A DNA stretch of 44,371 bases from Paraburkholderia translucens (lineage in GTDB: Bacteria; Pseudomonadota; Gammaproteobacteria; Burkholderiales; Burkholderiaceae): the NCBI RefSeq assembly GCF_020881035.1, contig NZ_JAJITC010000026.1, positions 1-44,371 of the forward strand, written 5' to 3'. The notes beneath the pieces were generated by a model, which saw only the letters and a program-made list of their open reading frames with translations, was not told the origin of the DNA and made no database searches. Positions 15,762-24,050 of this stretch are shown piece by piece. Within the stretch, counting starts at the first letter, position 1, and the number at the start of each line of letters is the position of its first letter. The position numbers and the translations under genes were made by a program.

Positions 15762-16568
15762 TCAGGCTGCCGGCGTGGTCGGCAGATCCGGCGTTTGCGG
15801 CGTCTGTACGCCGAAGCAGCCGCGATAGGTCGCGTAGAACGAGCAGTACAGCATCGTCGTGACGATCATGGTGGCGGGCATCAGGATCGCGAACGCGAAG
15901 TCGGCCGCGCCGAGTGCCTGCATCAGCGCGGAGAGCCCCAACGACACGACCGTCGCGACTGCGAACCACAGCGCCGCGAACACGATGAAAGCGCCGCGAT
16001 TGCGCCAGCAACTGACGACGCTGAAGAACATCGCCTTGATAGGCGGCACGTCGTGCCAGGCGGCCAAAATGGGCGAAAACCAGAACAGCATCGCGACCGG
16101 CACATAGAATGCGAGTGCGGTGATGACCGCAAGCGGGATGTTGCTGTTGGCGATCGCGTTCTCATCCATCGACGCGCTGCCGAGCATCACCTTCAGCAGC
16201 ATGCCGCCGTCGGCGAGCGCCGAGCCGGCCAGCACGAGTGCCATCGCGATGACATAGAGCACGCCGAGCACGAGCAAGCGTCGCGCGACCACCGGGCCGT
16301 ACGAATGAAAGCCGTCGACGAGAATGGTCGGAAACACCGGCTTGCCCGCGATCGTATTGCGGCACGCTGCCATGAAGCCGACCGCGACGCCCGGAATGAA
16401 CAGCAGCGGCAATACGCCGCCGACCACCGGAATCTGCGACACCAGCGTCATCACCAGCAAGTAGGTGAAGAACAGCGTCAGGAAGGCGAGCGGATTCTTG
16501 CGGAACAGCCAGATGCCCTGACGGAACCACACATAGCCGGTTTTCGCGGGGACTTCGATCAGTTGCAT
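15762..16568 (-). CDS. BPSS1780 family membrane protein
   Basis: A 268-residue protein with about six membrane segments. The N-terminus MQLIEVPAKTGYVWFRQGIWLFRKNPLAF is the recognisable start of the BPSS1780 family of Burkholderiales membrane proteins, whose function is unknown. The Pro/Thr-rich tail is soluble. Its ATG lies 10 bp inside the end of thrB, so the two are co-transcribed and probably translationally coupled. Confidence 0.85.
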   Translation of the reverse strand: MQLIEVPAKTGYVWFRQGIWLFRKNPLAFLTLFFTYLLVMTLVSQIPVVGGVLPLLFIPGVAVGFMAACRNTIAGKPVFPTILVDGFHSYGPVVARRLLVLGVLYVIAMALVLAGSALADGGMLLKVMLGSASMDENAIANSNIPLAVITALAFYVPVAMLFWFSPILAAWHDVPPIKAMFFSVVSCWRNRGAFIVFAALWFAVATVVSLGLSALMQALGAADFAFAILMPATMIVTTMLYCSFYATYRGCFGVQTPQTPDLPTTPAA

Positions 16569-17554
16569 GAGGTATGGATGCCTGGATTCGCGGCGCCCTG
16601 CAGGCGCTCGCGAAGAATGCGTTCGAAATGGCCGGGGTCGTGCGGCTTCAGCAGTTCCGCCGCGCGCGGCAAATGAAAATCATACAGGCGCGAGACCCAG
16701 AAACGATACGCGCCCGCACGCAGCATGTCGCCCCAGTGATGATTTTCCTCGACGGTGAACGGCCGCACCGTCTGATACGAGCGCAACAGCGCCTCGGTGC
16801 GCGCGGCGTCGAGCTTGCCCGTTGCGAGGTCGACACACCAGTCGTTGACCGTCACCGCGACGTCGAACAGCCACTTGTCGCAGCCGGCGAAATAGAAATC
16901 GAAGAAGCCGCCGAGCCGCACTTCGTGGCCGGTGCCGGGCGCCGCGTGCGCGAACATCGCGTTGTCGCGGAACAGGTCGGCATGACAAGGGCCTTCGGGC
17001 AGCGCGGCGTAGTCGGCCGATGCAAAGAATGCTTCCTGATGCGCAAGCTCGGACGCCAGCAGATCGCGCTGCTCGCCTTCGAGATACGGCAGGATCGTCG
17101 GCACGGTTTCACGCCACCACGGCAGGCTGCGCAGGTTCGGCTGATAACGCGGATAGTCGCGACCCGCCAGGTGTAAGCGCGCCAGCATCTGTCCGACCTC
17201 GGCGCAGTGCTCGACACCCGGCGCGAGCTCGGGCGCGCCTTCGAGTTTCGTCACGATCGTCGCGGGCTTGCCGAGCAGCATGCCGAACAGCGCGCCGTCG
17301 AGACGCGGCATCGGATCCGGTACCGGCACACGGTGAGCGGCAAGATGCCGCATCAGATCCAGATAAAACGGCAGTTGCTCGGCTGTCAGCTTTTCGAAAA
17401 TCGTCAGCACGTATTCGCCGCGCGTCGTCGTCAGAAAGAAGTTGCTGTTTTCGATGCCGGACGAAATGCCGCGAAACTCGACGACATCGCCGAGATCGTA
17501 GTGACTCATCCATTCTGCGAGTTGGGATTCGTTGACAGCGGTGAAGACGGCCAT
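16559..17554 (-). CDS. thrB: Homoserine kinase (ThrB, APH-fold type)
   Basis: A 331-residue kinase of the aminoglycoside-phosphotransferase/choline kinase fold, the ThrB form found in Pseudomonas and Burkholderia rather than the GHMP-type of E. coli. Motifs: ISSGIENSNFFLTT (nucleotide loop, about residues 30-43), CHADLFRDNAMF (Brenner-type catalytic loop, about 190) and GGFFDFYFAGCDKWLFD (metal-binding Asp region, about 215-231). It phosphorylates homoserine in threonine synthesis. Downstream overlap with the BPSS1780 gene; the upstream DUF2782 gene is a frequent neighbour of thrB and polA. Confidence 0.93.
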   Translation of the reverse strand: MAVFTAVNESQLAEWMSHYDLGDVVEFRGISSGIENSNFFLTTTRGEYVLTIFEKLTAEQLPFYLDLMRHLAAHRVPVPDPMPRLDGALFGMLLGKPATIVTKLEGAPELAPGVEHCAEVGQMLARLHLAGRDYPRYQPNLRSLPWWRETVPTILPYLEGEQRDLLASELAHQEAFFASADYAALPEGPCHADLFRDNAMFAHAAPGTGHEVRLGGFFDFYFAGCDKWLFDVAVTVNDWCVDLATGKLDAARTEALLRSYQTVRPFTVEENHHWGDMLRAGAYRFWVSRLYDFHLPRAAELLKPHDPGHFERILRERLQGAANPGIHTSCN

Positions 17555-17731
17555 GCGGAAACGTCGGATCAGGTTGTTCGGGCTGGCGCGGTGCGGCCAG
17601 TGCGAGGGTAAGACAAATGAATGCGGTGGACCGGGCGGCGCGTGTGTTCATCGCGCCGCGGCCACGACCGGTTGCGATCGCGGCACGGCTGCGCCGCGGC
17701 TGCCGTTGCCGGCGCGCCGCGTTCGCAACGA

Positions 17732-18127
17732 TCAATAGTGGAGATTCACCGACGGCAGGCGCGTACTGGGCTTGCCGCTGTCGTGGACGGTAGGCGATGT
17801 GTCGGGCGACGCGCTCATCTGGTAGCGCGTGCCGAAATTCGAGTGCACGTCGATTTCGACCGGCTTGCCCTTGTCGCGGAATTCAGTTATTTCGGTGCCG
17901 GTCGGGCTGACTTCGTGAAAGCTCGGCGTGCGCGGAACGTTGATGTCGACCTTCGAGCTGACCTCAGCGGCCGGACGATTGATCTTGTCCAGGTCGGGAA
18001 GACCGGCCCGTTCATTGGCGGACTGGGGCGCGTTGGCGGGCGGCGGTTCGTCGACAGGCTGGGCAGCCATCGCGGCGCTGCCGAAGGCAAGGGCCAGCGC
18101 AACGGCGATGGGAAGGAGCGGCTTCAT
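17732..18127 (-). CDS. DUF2782 family exported protein
   Basis: A 131-residue protein with a Sec signal peptide (residues 1-21, cleavage after AMA) and a Pro-rich linker. The DUF2782-like core follows: GTEITEFRDKGKPVEIDVHSNFGTRY (about 77-102). Function unknown; periplasmic by inference. In Pseudomonas and relatives this family sits between polA and thrB; here it is next to thrB but 6 kb from polA, with amn and an insertion-like pair between. Confidence 0.75.
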   Translation of the reverse strand: MKPLLPIAVALALAFGSAAMAAQPVDEPPPANAPQSANERAGLPDLDKINRPAAEVSSKVDINVPRTPSFHEVSPTGTEITEFRDKGKPVEIDVHSNFGTRYQMSASPDTSPTVHDSGKPSTRLPSVNLHY

Positions 18128-18311
18128 GGTGATTCTCCGATTGGGTGCCCGATTCTAGCAAATCCGGCCTCGCGTACGGGCGCGAAGCCTTATTTTGCGC
18201 CGCTTTCGCGCGACATGCGTGCATTCCCGCGAGCTGTGTTGCAAGCTTCGCCGCCGACATTTGGCAGGAGCGGGTTCCGTGGTAATGTCGTCTCATCAAA
18301 AAGGGTGAACG

Positions 18312-19844
18312 ATGATGATCAACAACGATATCAATCAGCGCACGGTGCAGACTCCCGCCAACAGCTTCCCGACCGAAGGCTTCGACGACGCGGCCGAGGC
18401 CGTTACTCGCCTCGCCGCGATCTACGAGGCAAACACGTCGTTCCTGCGCGATGCGTTCGCGCGCTATCGCCGCAACGAGCATTTCGACCATCGCGTGCGG
18501 GCCTGCTATCCGTTCGTGCGCGTGCGCACCGAGGTCAACACGCACGTCGATTCGCGCCGCTCGTACGGGTTCGTCTCGGGGCCGGGCGTGTTCGAGACGA
18601 CCGTCACGCGGCCCGATCTGTTCGGCAACTACTATCGCGAGCAACTGAGGCTGCTGGCGAAGAACCATCACGTGCAGATCGAGGTCGGCGTGTCGGACCA
18701 GCCGATTCCGATTCATTTCGCGTTCGCCGAGGGTATACACCTCGAGGGCGATCTGGACCGCGAGCGCCTGTTTCTCTTGCGCGACATCTTCGACACCCCG
18801 GACCTCGCGCTGCTCGACGACCGCATCGTCAACGGCACGTACGAGCCGCTGCCGGGCGAACCGCATCCGCTTGCATTGTTTACGGCGGCGCGCGTCGATT
18901 TTTCGCTGCATCGGCTGAAGCACTACACGGCGACCTCGCCGACGCATGTGCAGAACTACGTGCTCTACACGAACTATCAGTTCTACATCGACGAATTCGT
19001 GAAACTCGGCCGCGGCATGATGGCCCGTACCGACGACGAGGAGTTGCGAGCTTATCGCAGCGAATACACGTCGTTCGTCGAGCCGGGCGACGTCGTCACA
19101 TACAACGAGAATCTCGGCGAGCAGGCGCAGGAGGGCACGCCGCCGCCGCGTCTGCCGCAGATGCCGGCGTATCACCTGAAGCGTGCGGACGGCAGCGGCA
19201 TCACGATGATCAACATCGGAGTCGGGCCGTCGAATGCGAAGACGATCACTGATCACATTGCGGTGCTGCGTCCGCATGCGTGGATCATGCTCGGCCACTG
19301 CGCGGGGCTGCGCAATACGCAGCGTCTCGGCGACTACGTGCTCGCGCACGGCTATGTGCGCGAAGATCATGTGCTCGATGCCGATTTGCCGCTGTGGGTG
19401 CCGATTCCGGCGCTCGCCGAAGTGCAGGTCGCGCTCGAGCGCGCGGTCGCGCAGGTCACGCAGCTCGATGGCGTGGAGCTGAAGCGCGTGATGCGCACTG
19501 GGACGGTGGCGAGCGTCGATAATCGCAACTGGGAGCTGCGCGATCATCGCGAGCCGGTGCAGCGGCTCTCGCAGAGCCGCGCGATCGCGCTCGACATGGA
19601 AAGCGCGACGATCGCCGCGAACGGCTTTCGCTTCCGTGTGCCTTACGGCACGCTGCTGTGCGTGTCGGACAAGCCGTTGCACGGCGAGTTGAAACTACCG
19701 GGCATGGCCGATCAGTTCTATCGCGCGCAGGTCGATCAGCATCTGCAGATCGGCGTGAAGGCGATGGAACTGCTGCGCATGAATGGGCTGCATCGATTGC
19801 ATAGCCGCAAGCTGCGCAGCTTTGCTGAAGTGGCGTTTCAATAG
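18312..19844 (+). CDS. amn: AMP nucleosidase
   Basis: A 510-residue protein matching AMP nucleosidase end to end (E. coli Amn is 484). The N-terminal Amn-specific domain includes RVRTEVNTHVDSRRSYGFVSGPGVFETTVTRP (about residues 74-105). The C-terminal nucleoside-phosphorylase-like domain includes INIGVGPSNAKTITDH (about 300), LGHCAGLRNTQRLGDYV (about 327) and LDMESATIAANGFRFRVPYGTLLCVSDKP (about 428-456). It hydrolyses AMP to adenine and ribose 5-phosphate and is allosterically controlled in purine balance. Two adjacent ATGs (18312, 18315) are both possible. Monocistronic. Confidence 0.95.
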   Translation: MMINNDINQRTVQTPANSFPTEGFDDAAEAVTRLAAIYEANTSFLRDAFARYRRNEHFDHRVRACYPFVRVRTEVNTHVDSRRSYGFVSGPGVFETTVTRPDLFGNYYREQLRLLAKNHHVQIEVGVSDQPIPIHFAFAEGIHLEGDLDRERLFLLRDIFDTPDLALLDDRIVNGTYEPLPGEPHPLALFTAARVDFSLHRLKHYTATSPTHVQNYVLYTNYQFYIDEFVKLGRGMMARTDDEELRAYRSEYTSFVEPGDVVTYNENLGEQAQEGTPPPRLPQMPAYHLKRADGSGITMINIGVGPSNAKTITDHIAVLRPHAWIMLGHCAGLRNTQRLGDYVLAHGYVREDHVLDADLPLWVPIPALAEVQVALERAVAQVTQLDGVELKRVMRTGTVASVDNRNWELRDHREPVQRLSQSRAIALDMESATIAANGFRFRVPYGTLLCVSDKPLHGELKLPGMADQFYRAQVDQHLQIGVKAMELLRMNGLHRLHSRKLRSFAEVAFQ

Positions 19845-20075
19845 CGGAGCCTTGCTGCGCGGGAATTCTGAGGCTATTCCGGAGCATCGTGAGGCCGGCG
19901 GTGTAACTCAGCCGGCGATGGCTTCTACGGCTATCGCCGCACCCCTCTACAGCACTGTTTCCGGTGCTTTCACTTCCTTCCTCGAAGTAAGAAAAGTATG
20001 ATACGGCCGTTTGTATGAAGTTGAGGGCGACCTGAGAGATCAAGTACGCCCGACTAACAACAATAAACAAATAGA

Positions 20076-22022
20076 ATGAATTTCAGAAAAGACATAAACG
20101 GGGTGCGCGCCATAGCGGTCACAGCAGTCGTTCTGTACCACTACGGCATTTGGCCATTCACCGGGGGCTTTGTTGGCGTAGATATTTTCTTTGTCCTATC
20201 GGGCTTTCTGCTGACTTCGATCGCCTATGCCGATATACAGGCGGGCAGATTCAGCATTTGGCAGTTCTTGATGAGGCGAATACGCCGCATCCTGCCAGCG
20301 CTGGTGATAATGATCGCATTCTGCGTGTTGTGGGCAGGCTATTTCTATCTGCCTGACGACTACATGCATTTTTCGCGAGTCGCGACAGCAGCGATCCTGA
20401 TGCGGTCCAACCACGCGTTCGCTGACGATGTCGGGTACTTTGCGCCAGACGCTGCGCAAAATCTCTTGCTACATACGTGGTCTTTGTCGGTCGAGGTCCA
20501 GTTCTACATTGTCTTTGCCGTCCTCTGCGGAGTGGTCTGGCCGCGCTCCGGAAGTGGGCGACGTGTAGCAGGCGCAGTGTTGTTCGCTGCGATCGTTGTC
20601 GCGTCGTTTGCCTGGTGCCAATGGCGCACAGTCACTTCGCTGAACTCGGCGTTTTACCTTCTCCCGAGCCGTGCATGGGAGCTTCTTGCGGGTTCCGCGA
20701 CCGCAGTCTATCTACGCAGCCCGCGTAGCGATGCCGCCAATAACCTCCTGGCGATTGCGGGACTGGCGCTGCTCAGTATCGCTATCTTCGGCCTTGACAC
20801 TGCCTCGTTATACCCCGGCTGGAGGGCGATTCTCCCCGTAGCAGGAACCGTCCTGCTGATACTGTCGCAAGGCGGCTTGGTGGCGCCCCTGCTTCATGCA
20901 CACAGCCTCCAATTCGTCGGGCGCATTTCATATTCCGTCTACCTGTGGCATTGGCCCCTTCTGCTTGCCTTTCGGGAAAGGGCAGATTGTGCGCCTTCAT
21001 TCGAGGAAACGATCGCGCTGCTCGGCGGGAGCATCTTGCTAGGCTGGGCTTCGTATGAACTCGTTGAGCGTCCGACACGCAAGCGCCTTGGCAATGGCCA
21101 GACATTCGCCGGCTGGGTGATGTCCATTTGCGTGGGGTTCGCTCTCACAGCAATGCTGGGGGCGACCCATGGCTTCCCGCAAAGGCTTCCCGCCTATCTC
21201 CAGCCCGCGGTGCAGGCGAAGATCGTGGGAAATCCGGAGGAATCTTTGTGCATGCGCGCAAGCGATGGAACGAAGAAGATAAAGATGGATGGAGATTTCT
21301 GCCGCATTGGCGTCAAATCCGGAGAACCCACAATGATGCTGTGGGGCGACTCCTTTGCCGGCAGGCTGCAATCGACGGTCGACGATACCGCTGCAGCACT
21401 CGGTCTTTCAGGAATCGTTGCGACACACGGCGGCTGCCCGCCGTTCAAGGGCAAGGCATTCGACGGTTCGGGAGCCAACGTCTTCCCCGGATGCGAACGC
21501 TATGCCAACTTTGTCTACGACTACTTTGCACAGCATCCGACGATTCGCCTCGTGGTAATCGCAGGAGAGTGGAAGCGTTACGACGCGAATTATGAAGGGA
21601 TGGTGTTGCGGGATATTGCACGCATTCTTGCGAGGCGCGGGGGGCGGCTCGTCCTGGTATCAGCCGTTCCTCATCCGCCAGAGATCGTCCCGAAAGAATG
21701 GGCTCGACGGCAGGTTTGTGTGGGCCGCGCCATTCCCGAGTGGGCAGCCCCACGCGACAGTCAGTCGAGCATCTTCGCCGGCGGCATGAAGATCACCTCA
21801 GCCGCTGCTCAAGTCGGCAATGTCACGGTAGTGGACCCGTTCTCCAGGCTCTGCTCTCGCGACTCATGTTTCTTTGTAAAAAACAATCAGGCGCTTTTTT
21901 CGGACGGGGACCATCTCAGTGATGTTGGTGTGAAGTACATAGCGCCAGACATCATCAACGCGCTCAAGAGGGCCAATGACGAGATTATCGCAAGCGAGGG
22001 TCAGTCGGGCGCGCATTCATAG
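20076..22022 (+). CDS. Acyltransferase-3/SGNH fusion (OafA/YrhL-type O-acetyltransferase)
   Basis: A 648-residue membrane protein. The N-terminal acyltransferase-3 domain (about residues 1-340, ten or so helices) shows LYHYGIWPFTGGFVGVDIFFVLSGF (catalytic His region), RRIRRILPAL and HTWSLSVEVQFY. The C-terminal periplasmic SGNH domain shows MMLWGDSFAGRL (nucleophile Ser, about 428) and FSDGDHLSDVG (Asp/His pair, about 612). Such fusions O-acetylate LPS O-antigen, exopolysaccharide or peptidoglycan. The gene and its 100-bp upstream region are more AT-rich than the surroundings, and a glycosyltransferase gene lies next to it, suggesting horizontally acquired surface-glycan modification. Confidence 0.9.
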   Translation: MNFRKDINGVRAIAVTAVVLYHYGIWPFTGGFVGVDIFFVLSGFLLTSIAYADIQAGRFSIWQFLMRRIRRILPALVIMIAFCVLWAGYFYLPDDYMHFSRVATAAILMRSNHAFADDVGYFAPDAAQNLLLHTWSLSVEVQFYIVFAVLCGVVWPRSGSGRRVAGAVLFAAIVVASFAWCQWRTVTSLNSAFYLLPSRAWELLAGSATAVYLRSPRSDAANNLLAIAGLALLSIAIFGLDTASLYPGWRAILPVAGTVLLILSQGGLVAPLLHAHSLQFVGRISYSVYLWHWPLLLAFRERADCAPSFEETIALLGGSILLGWASYELVERPTRKRLGNGQTFAGWVMSICVGFALTAMLGATHGFPQRLPAYLQPAVQAKIVGNPEESLCMRASDGTKKIKMDGDFCRIGVKSGEPTMMLWGDSFAGRLQSTVDDTAAALGLSGIVATHGGCPPFKGKAFDGSGANVFPGCERYANFVYDYFAQHPTIRLVVIAGEWKRYDANYEGMVLRDIARILARRGGRLVLVSAVPHPPEIVPKEWARRQVCVGRAIPEWAAPRDSQSSIFAGGMKITSAAAQVGNVTVVDPFSRLCSRDSCFFVKNNQALFSDGDHLSDVGVKYIAPDIINALKRANDEIIASEGQSGAHS

Positions 22023-22118
22023 TCGTTGCGACTGAACGCGCGTTGACGCCGTCCCCTTTCGTAGCCGTGCGCGACCAATGACCCGATGAGCAAAAGGGAC
22101 AAAATTCCGCTTGATTCA

Positions 22119-22964
22119 TTACCGCGCGAGCATGGCACCGACGCACACCAGGCCAGCGATAACCGCGCCATACGCGGCGTGAACGTAACGGGCCTGTCGC
22201 TTGTAGCGGGCCGTGAACGACGGTGCGAAGTCCTTCATGCGCTTGCCGAAAAGGTTGATCGGGTTGGCTGCGAGCTCGATATACCTGTCACGATTGCGTT
22301 CGTAGATGAGCCGCTGCGATTCCTCGATCTTGCCAAGCGCGGCCAGTTCAGTGGAGCGCGAGCTTTTCTTGATGCGGTAGAGGTAGAGCGGCGCGTCAAT
22401 GTATTGGACCTTTGATTCCGGGCTCAGCATCCGCACGTAGAATTCCCAATCCTCGAACCCATAGACCATCTCCGACGAATAGCCGCCCGCGCTAATGAAC
22501 GCCTCGCGCCGGTACATGGTCGTGTTGACGATCATGTTTTGCCAAAGCAGTTTTTCGTAGCTGTATGCCGGCAATCGCCACACCTTGCGATTTTCGCCAA
22601 AACGTTGTGTCCCAGAATGCACGAGAACCGTGTCGGGCTGTGCCTCGAAGCGCTCAACGGCTAGCCGGAGGAAATCCCGGTGAATCATGTCGTCGCCATC
22701 AAGCGGTACAAACAGTTCGCCGCGCGCGCACGAAAAGCCGAAGTTGCGGGCTGCGGCAACGCCGCCGTTTTGCTTCGTGAGGGCGAGGAATCGAGGATCT
22801 TTCTCGGTGTAGCGACGGATGATCGAATCGGAGCCGTCGCTAGAGCCGTCATTCACGATGATGCATTCCCAATCGCTATAGGACTGGCTCAGCACGGATT
22901 CGAGAGCGTCAGCAATGAATTCTTCCTGGTTGTAGCAGGGGACAACTATGGAAACTTTCGGCAT
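22119..22964 (-). CDS. Family 2 glycosyltransferase with C-terminal membrane anchor
   Basis: A 281-residue GT-A enzyme. It has SIVVPCYNQEEFIADALESV (residues 5-24), NDGSSDGS (about 39), the metal-binding PLDGDDMI (about 88-95) and the catalytic-base region GFEDWEFYVRML (about 165-176). One hydrophobic helix closes the protein (about 258-280). It transfers a sugar from a nucleotide donor to a surface-glycan acceptor; the specific sugar is not visible. It is convergent with the acyltransferase gene and composes the same insertion-like pair. Confidence 0.92.
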   Translation of the reverse strand: MPKVSIVVPCYNQEEFIADALESVLSQSYSDWECIIVNDGSSDGSDSIIRRYTEKDPRFLALTKQNGGVAAARNFGFSCARGELFVPLDGDDMIHRDFLRLAVERFEAQPDTVLVHSGTQRFGENRKVWRLPAYSYEKLLWQNMIVNTTMYRREAFISAGGYSSEMVYGFEDWEFYVRMLSPESKVQYIDAPLYLYRIKKSSRSTELAALGKIEESQRLIYERNRDRYIELAANPINLFGKRMKDFAPSFTARYKRQARYVHAAYGAVIAGLVCVGAMLAR

Positions 22965-23239
22965 GGTCCAGCGGCGTTCGGTGGTGGAATCGTTAAAGAG
23001 AACGATGGCGTGCCATTGTAAAGGGTGCTGCCGTCACGACGACGGAATGAAGCGCGACGCGCCGCACGCGCCGAGAGACGCTTAATGACAGATGGACGAT
23101 CTTCCCAGACGACGGCAGCTGCCGGGCTTCCGGCCGCAATCGGCAAGGCCGAGCAGGTCCGTGCCGAACGGCAAGCGTTCCAAACGTTTTTCATTCGCCA
23201 ATGCGGTTGACCGTGAGCGCACCGCAAACTGGGCTGTAA
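22965..23239. other. Intergenic region, no supported gene
   Basis: About 275 bp between the glycosyltransferase start and the LOG-gene terminator. A 93-codon minus-strand open frame spans it but overlaps the glycosyltransferase start, lacks a ribosome-binding site and matches nothing I recognise. The stretch is the boundary between the insertion-like pair and core chromosome. Confidence 0.4.
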
Positions 23240-23270
23240 AACGAAAGCGGGCGGCCCGAAGGCTGCCCGC
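23238..23270 (-). terminator. Rho-independent terminator of LOG gene
   Basis: Read on the minus strand, GCGGGCAGCC-TTCG-GGCCGCCCGC (one internal mismatch, stable UUCG loop) is followed by TTTCGTTTT. It starts 36 bp after the LOG stop codon. Confidence 0.8.
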
Positions 23271-23305
23271 GACGTGCGCGAATCCAGGCGCGCAACGTCA
23301 GGCCA

Positions 23306-24049
23306 TCACAGGTAGAACATGCGGTCTTCGTCCGACTTGACCGGATGTGCTTCAGCTTCTTCGCGGTCTTCGTAGAACTTGAGCACCGCTTCGAGCACCT
23401 GGTCCGGATTGTCGATTACCTGCATCAGATCGATGTCGGTCGGATTGATCAGACCCATCGGGATCAGCGCGCTCTTGAACCATGCGAGCAGACCCTCCCA
23501 GAACTCGGCGCCCACCAGGATGATCGGTACGTGACGCGACTTCTTGGTTTGGATCAGTGTGAGGACTTCGGCGAGTTCGTCGAGTGTGCCGAAGCCACCG
23601 GGCATCACGATCACCGCGTCCGAATTCTTCACGAACGTAACCTTGCGCGTGAAGAAATGACGGAAGCGCAGCGAGATGTCCTGCCACTGGTTGCCCGATT
23701 GCTCGTGCGGCAACTCGATGTTCAGACCGACCGACGGTGCCTTGCCCGCATGTGCGCCCTTGTTGGCCGCTTCCATGATGCCGGGGCCGCCGCCGGAGAT
23801 CACCGCGAAGCCCGCATCCGACAATTTTCGTGCGATCTGCGTGGCCAGTTTGTAGTACGGCGAGTTCGGCTTCAGGCGCGCCGAACCGTAGATGCTGACC
23901 GCCGGGCGGATCTCCGACAGGTACTCGGTCGCCTCGATAAACTCTGCCATAATCGTGAACATCTGCCACGATGCGCGCGCTTTTTTGGCCGTCGCGCGCT
24001 CTTGATCTGCGAGTGATCGCAGACTCGGAATCACTTTTCTCTTAGTCAT
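23306..24049 (-). CDS. LOG-family protein (TIGR00730, nucleotide 5'-monophosphate phosphoribohydrolase-like)
   Basis: A 247-residue Rossmann-fold protein with the LOG hallmarks. AVSIYGSARL (about residues 50-59) is followed by SGGGPGIMEAANKGA (about 85-99), which holds the substrate Arg/Lys region. The active-site motif PGGFGTLDELAEVL (about 150-163) contains the catalytic Glu. LOG enzymes release a base from nucleoside monophosphates (cytokinin activation in plants, nucleotide salvage in bacteria); the substrate here is unknown. Its ATG is back to back with that of polA, with a single base between, so each promoter must lie inside the other gene unless a start is misplaced. A strong terminator follows it. 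Confidence 0.9.
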   Translation of the reverse strand: MTKRKVIPSLRSLADQERATAKKARASWQMFTIMAEFIEATEYLSEIRPAVSIYGSARLKPNSPYYKLATQIARKLSDAGFAVISGGGPGIMEAANKGAHAGKAPSVGLNIELPHEQSGNQWQDISLRFRHFFTRKVTFVKNSDAVIVMPGGFGTLDELAEVLTLIQTKKSRHVPIILVGAEFWEGLLAWFKSALIPMGLINPTDIDLMQVIDNPDQVLEAVLKFYEDREEAEAHPVKSDEDRMFYL

Positions 24050-24050
24050 A

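Noticed and set aside
18012..19682. 556-codon antisense open frame across amn
   Set aside because: Shadow of amn third-position GC bias; it also runs through the DUF2782 gene start.
19845..20075. Minus-strand frame between amn and the acyltransferase
   Set aside because: Mostly the antisense of amn; the intergenic part has no coding signal.
22946..23227. Possible 93-residue minus-strand protein before the glycosyltransferase
   Set aside because: Overlaps the glycosyltransferase start, lacks a ribosome-binding site and has no recognisable motif.
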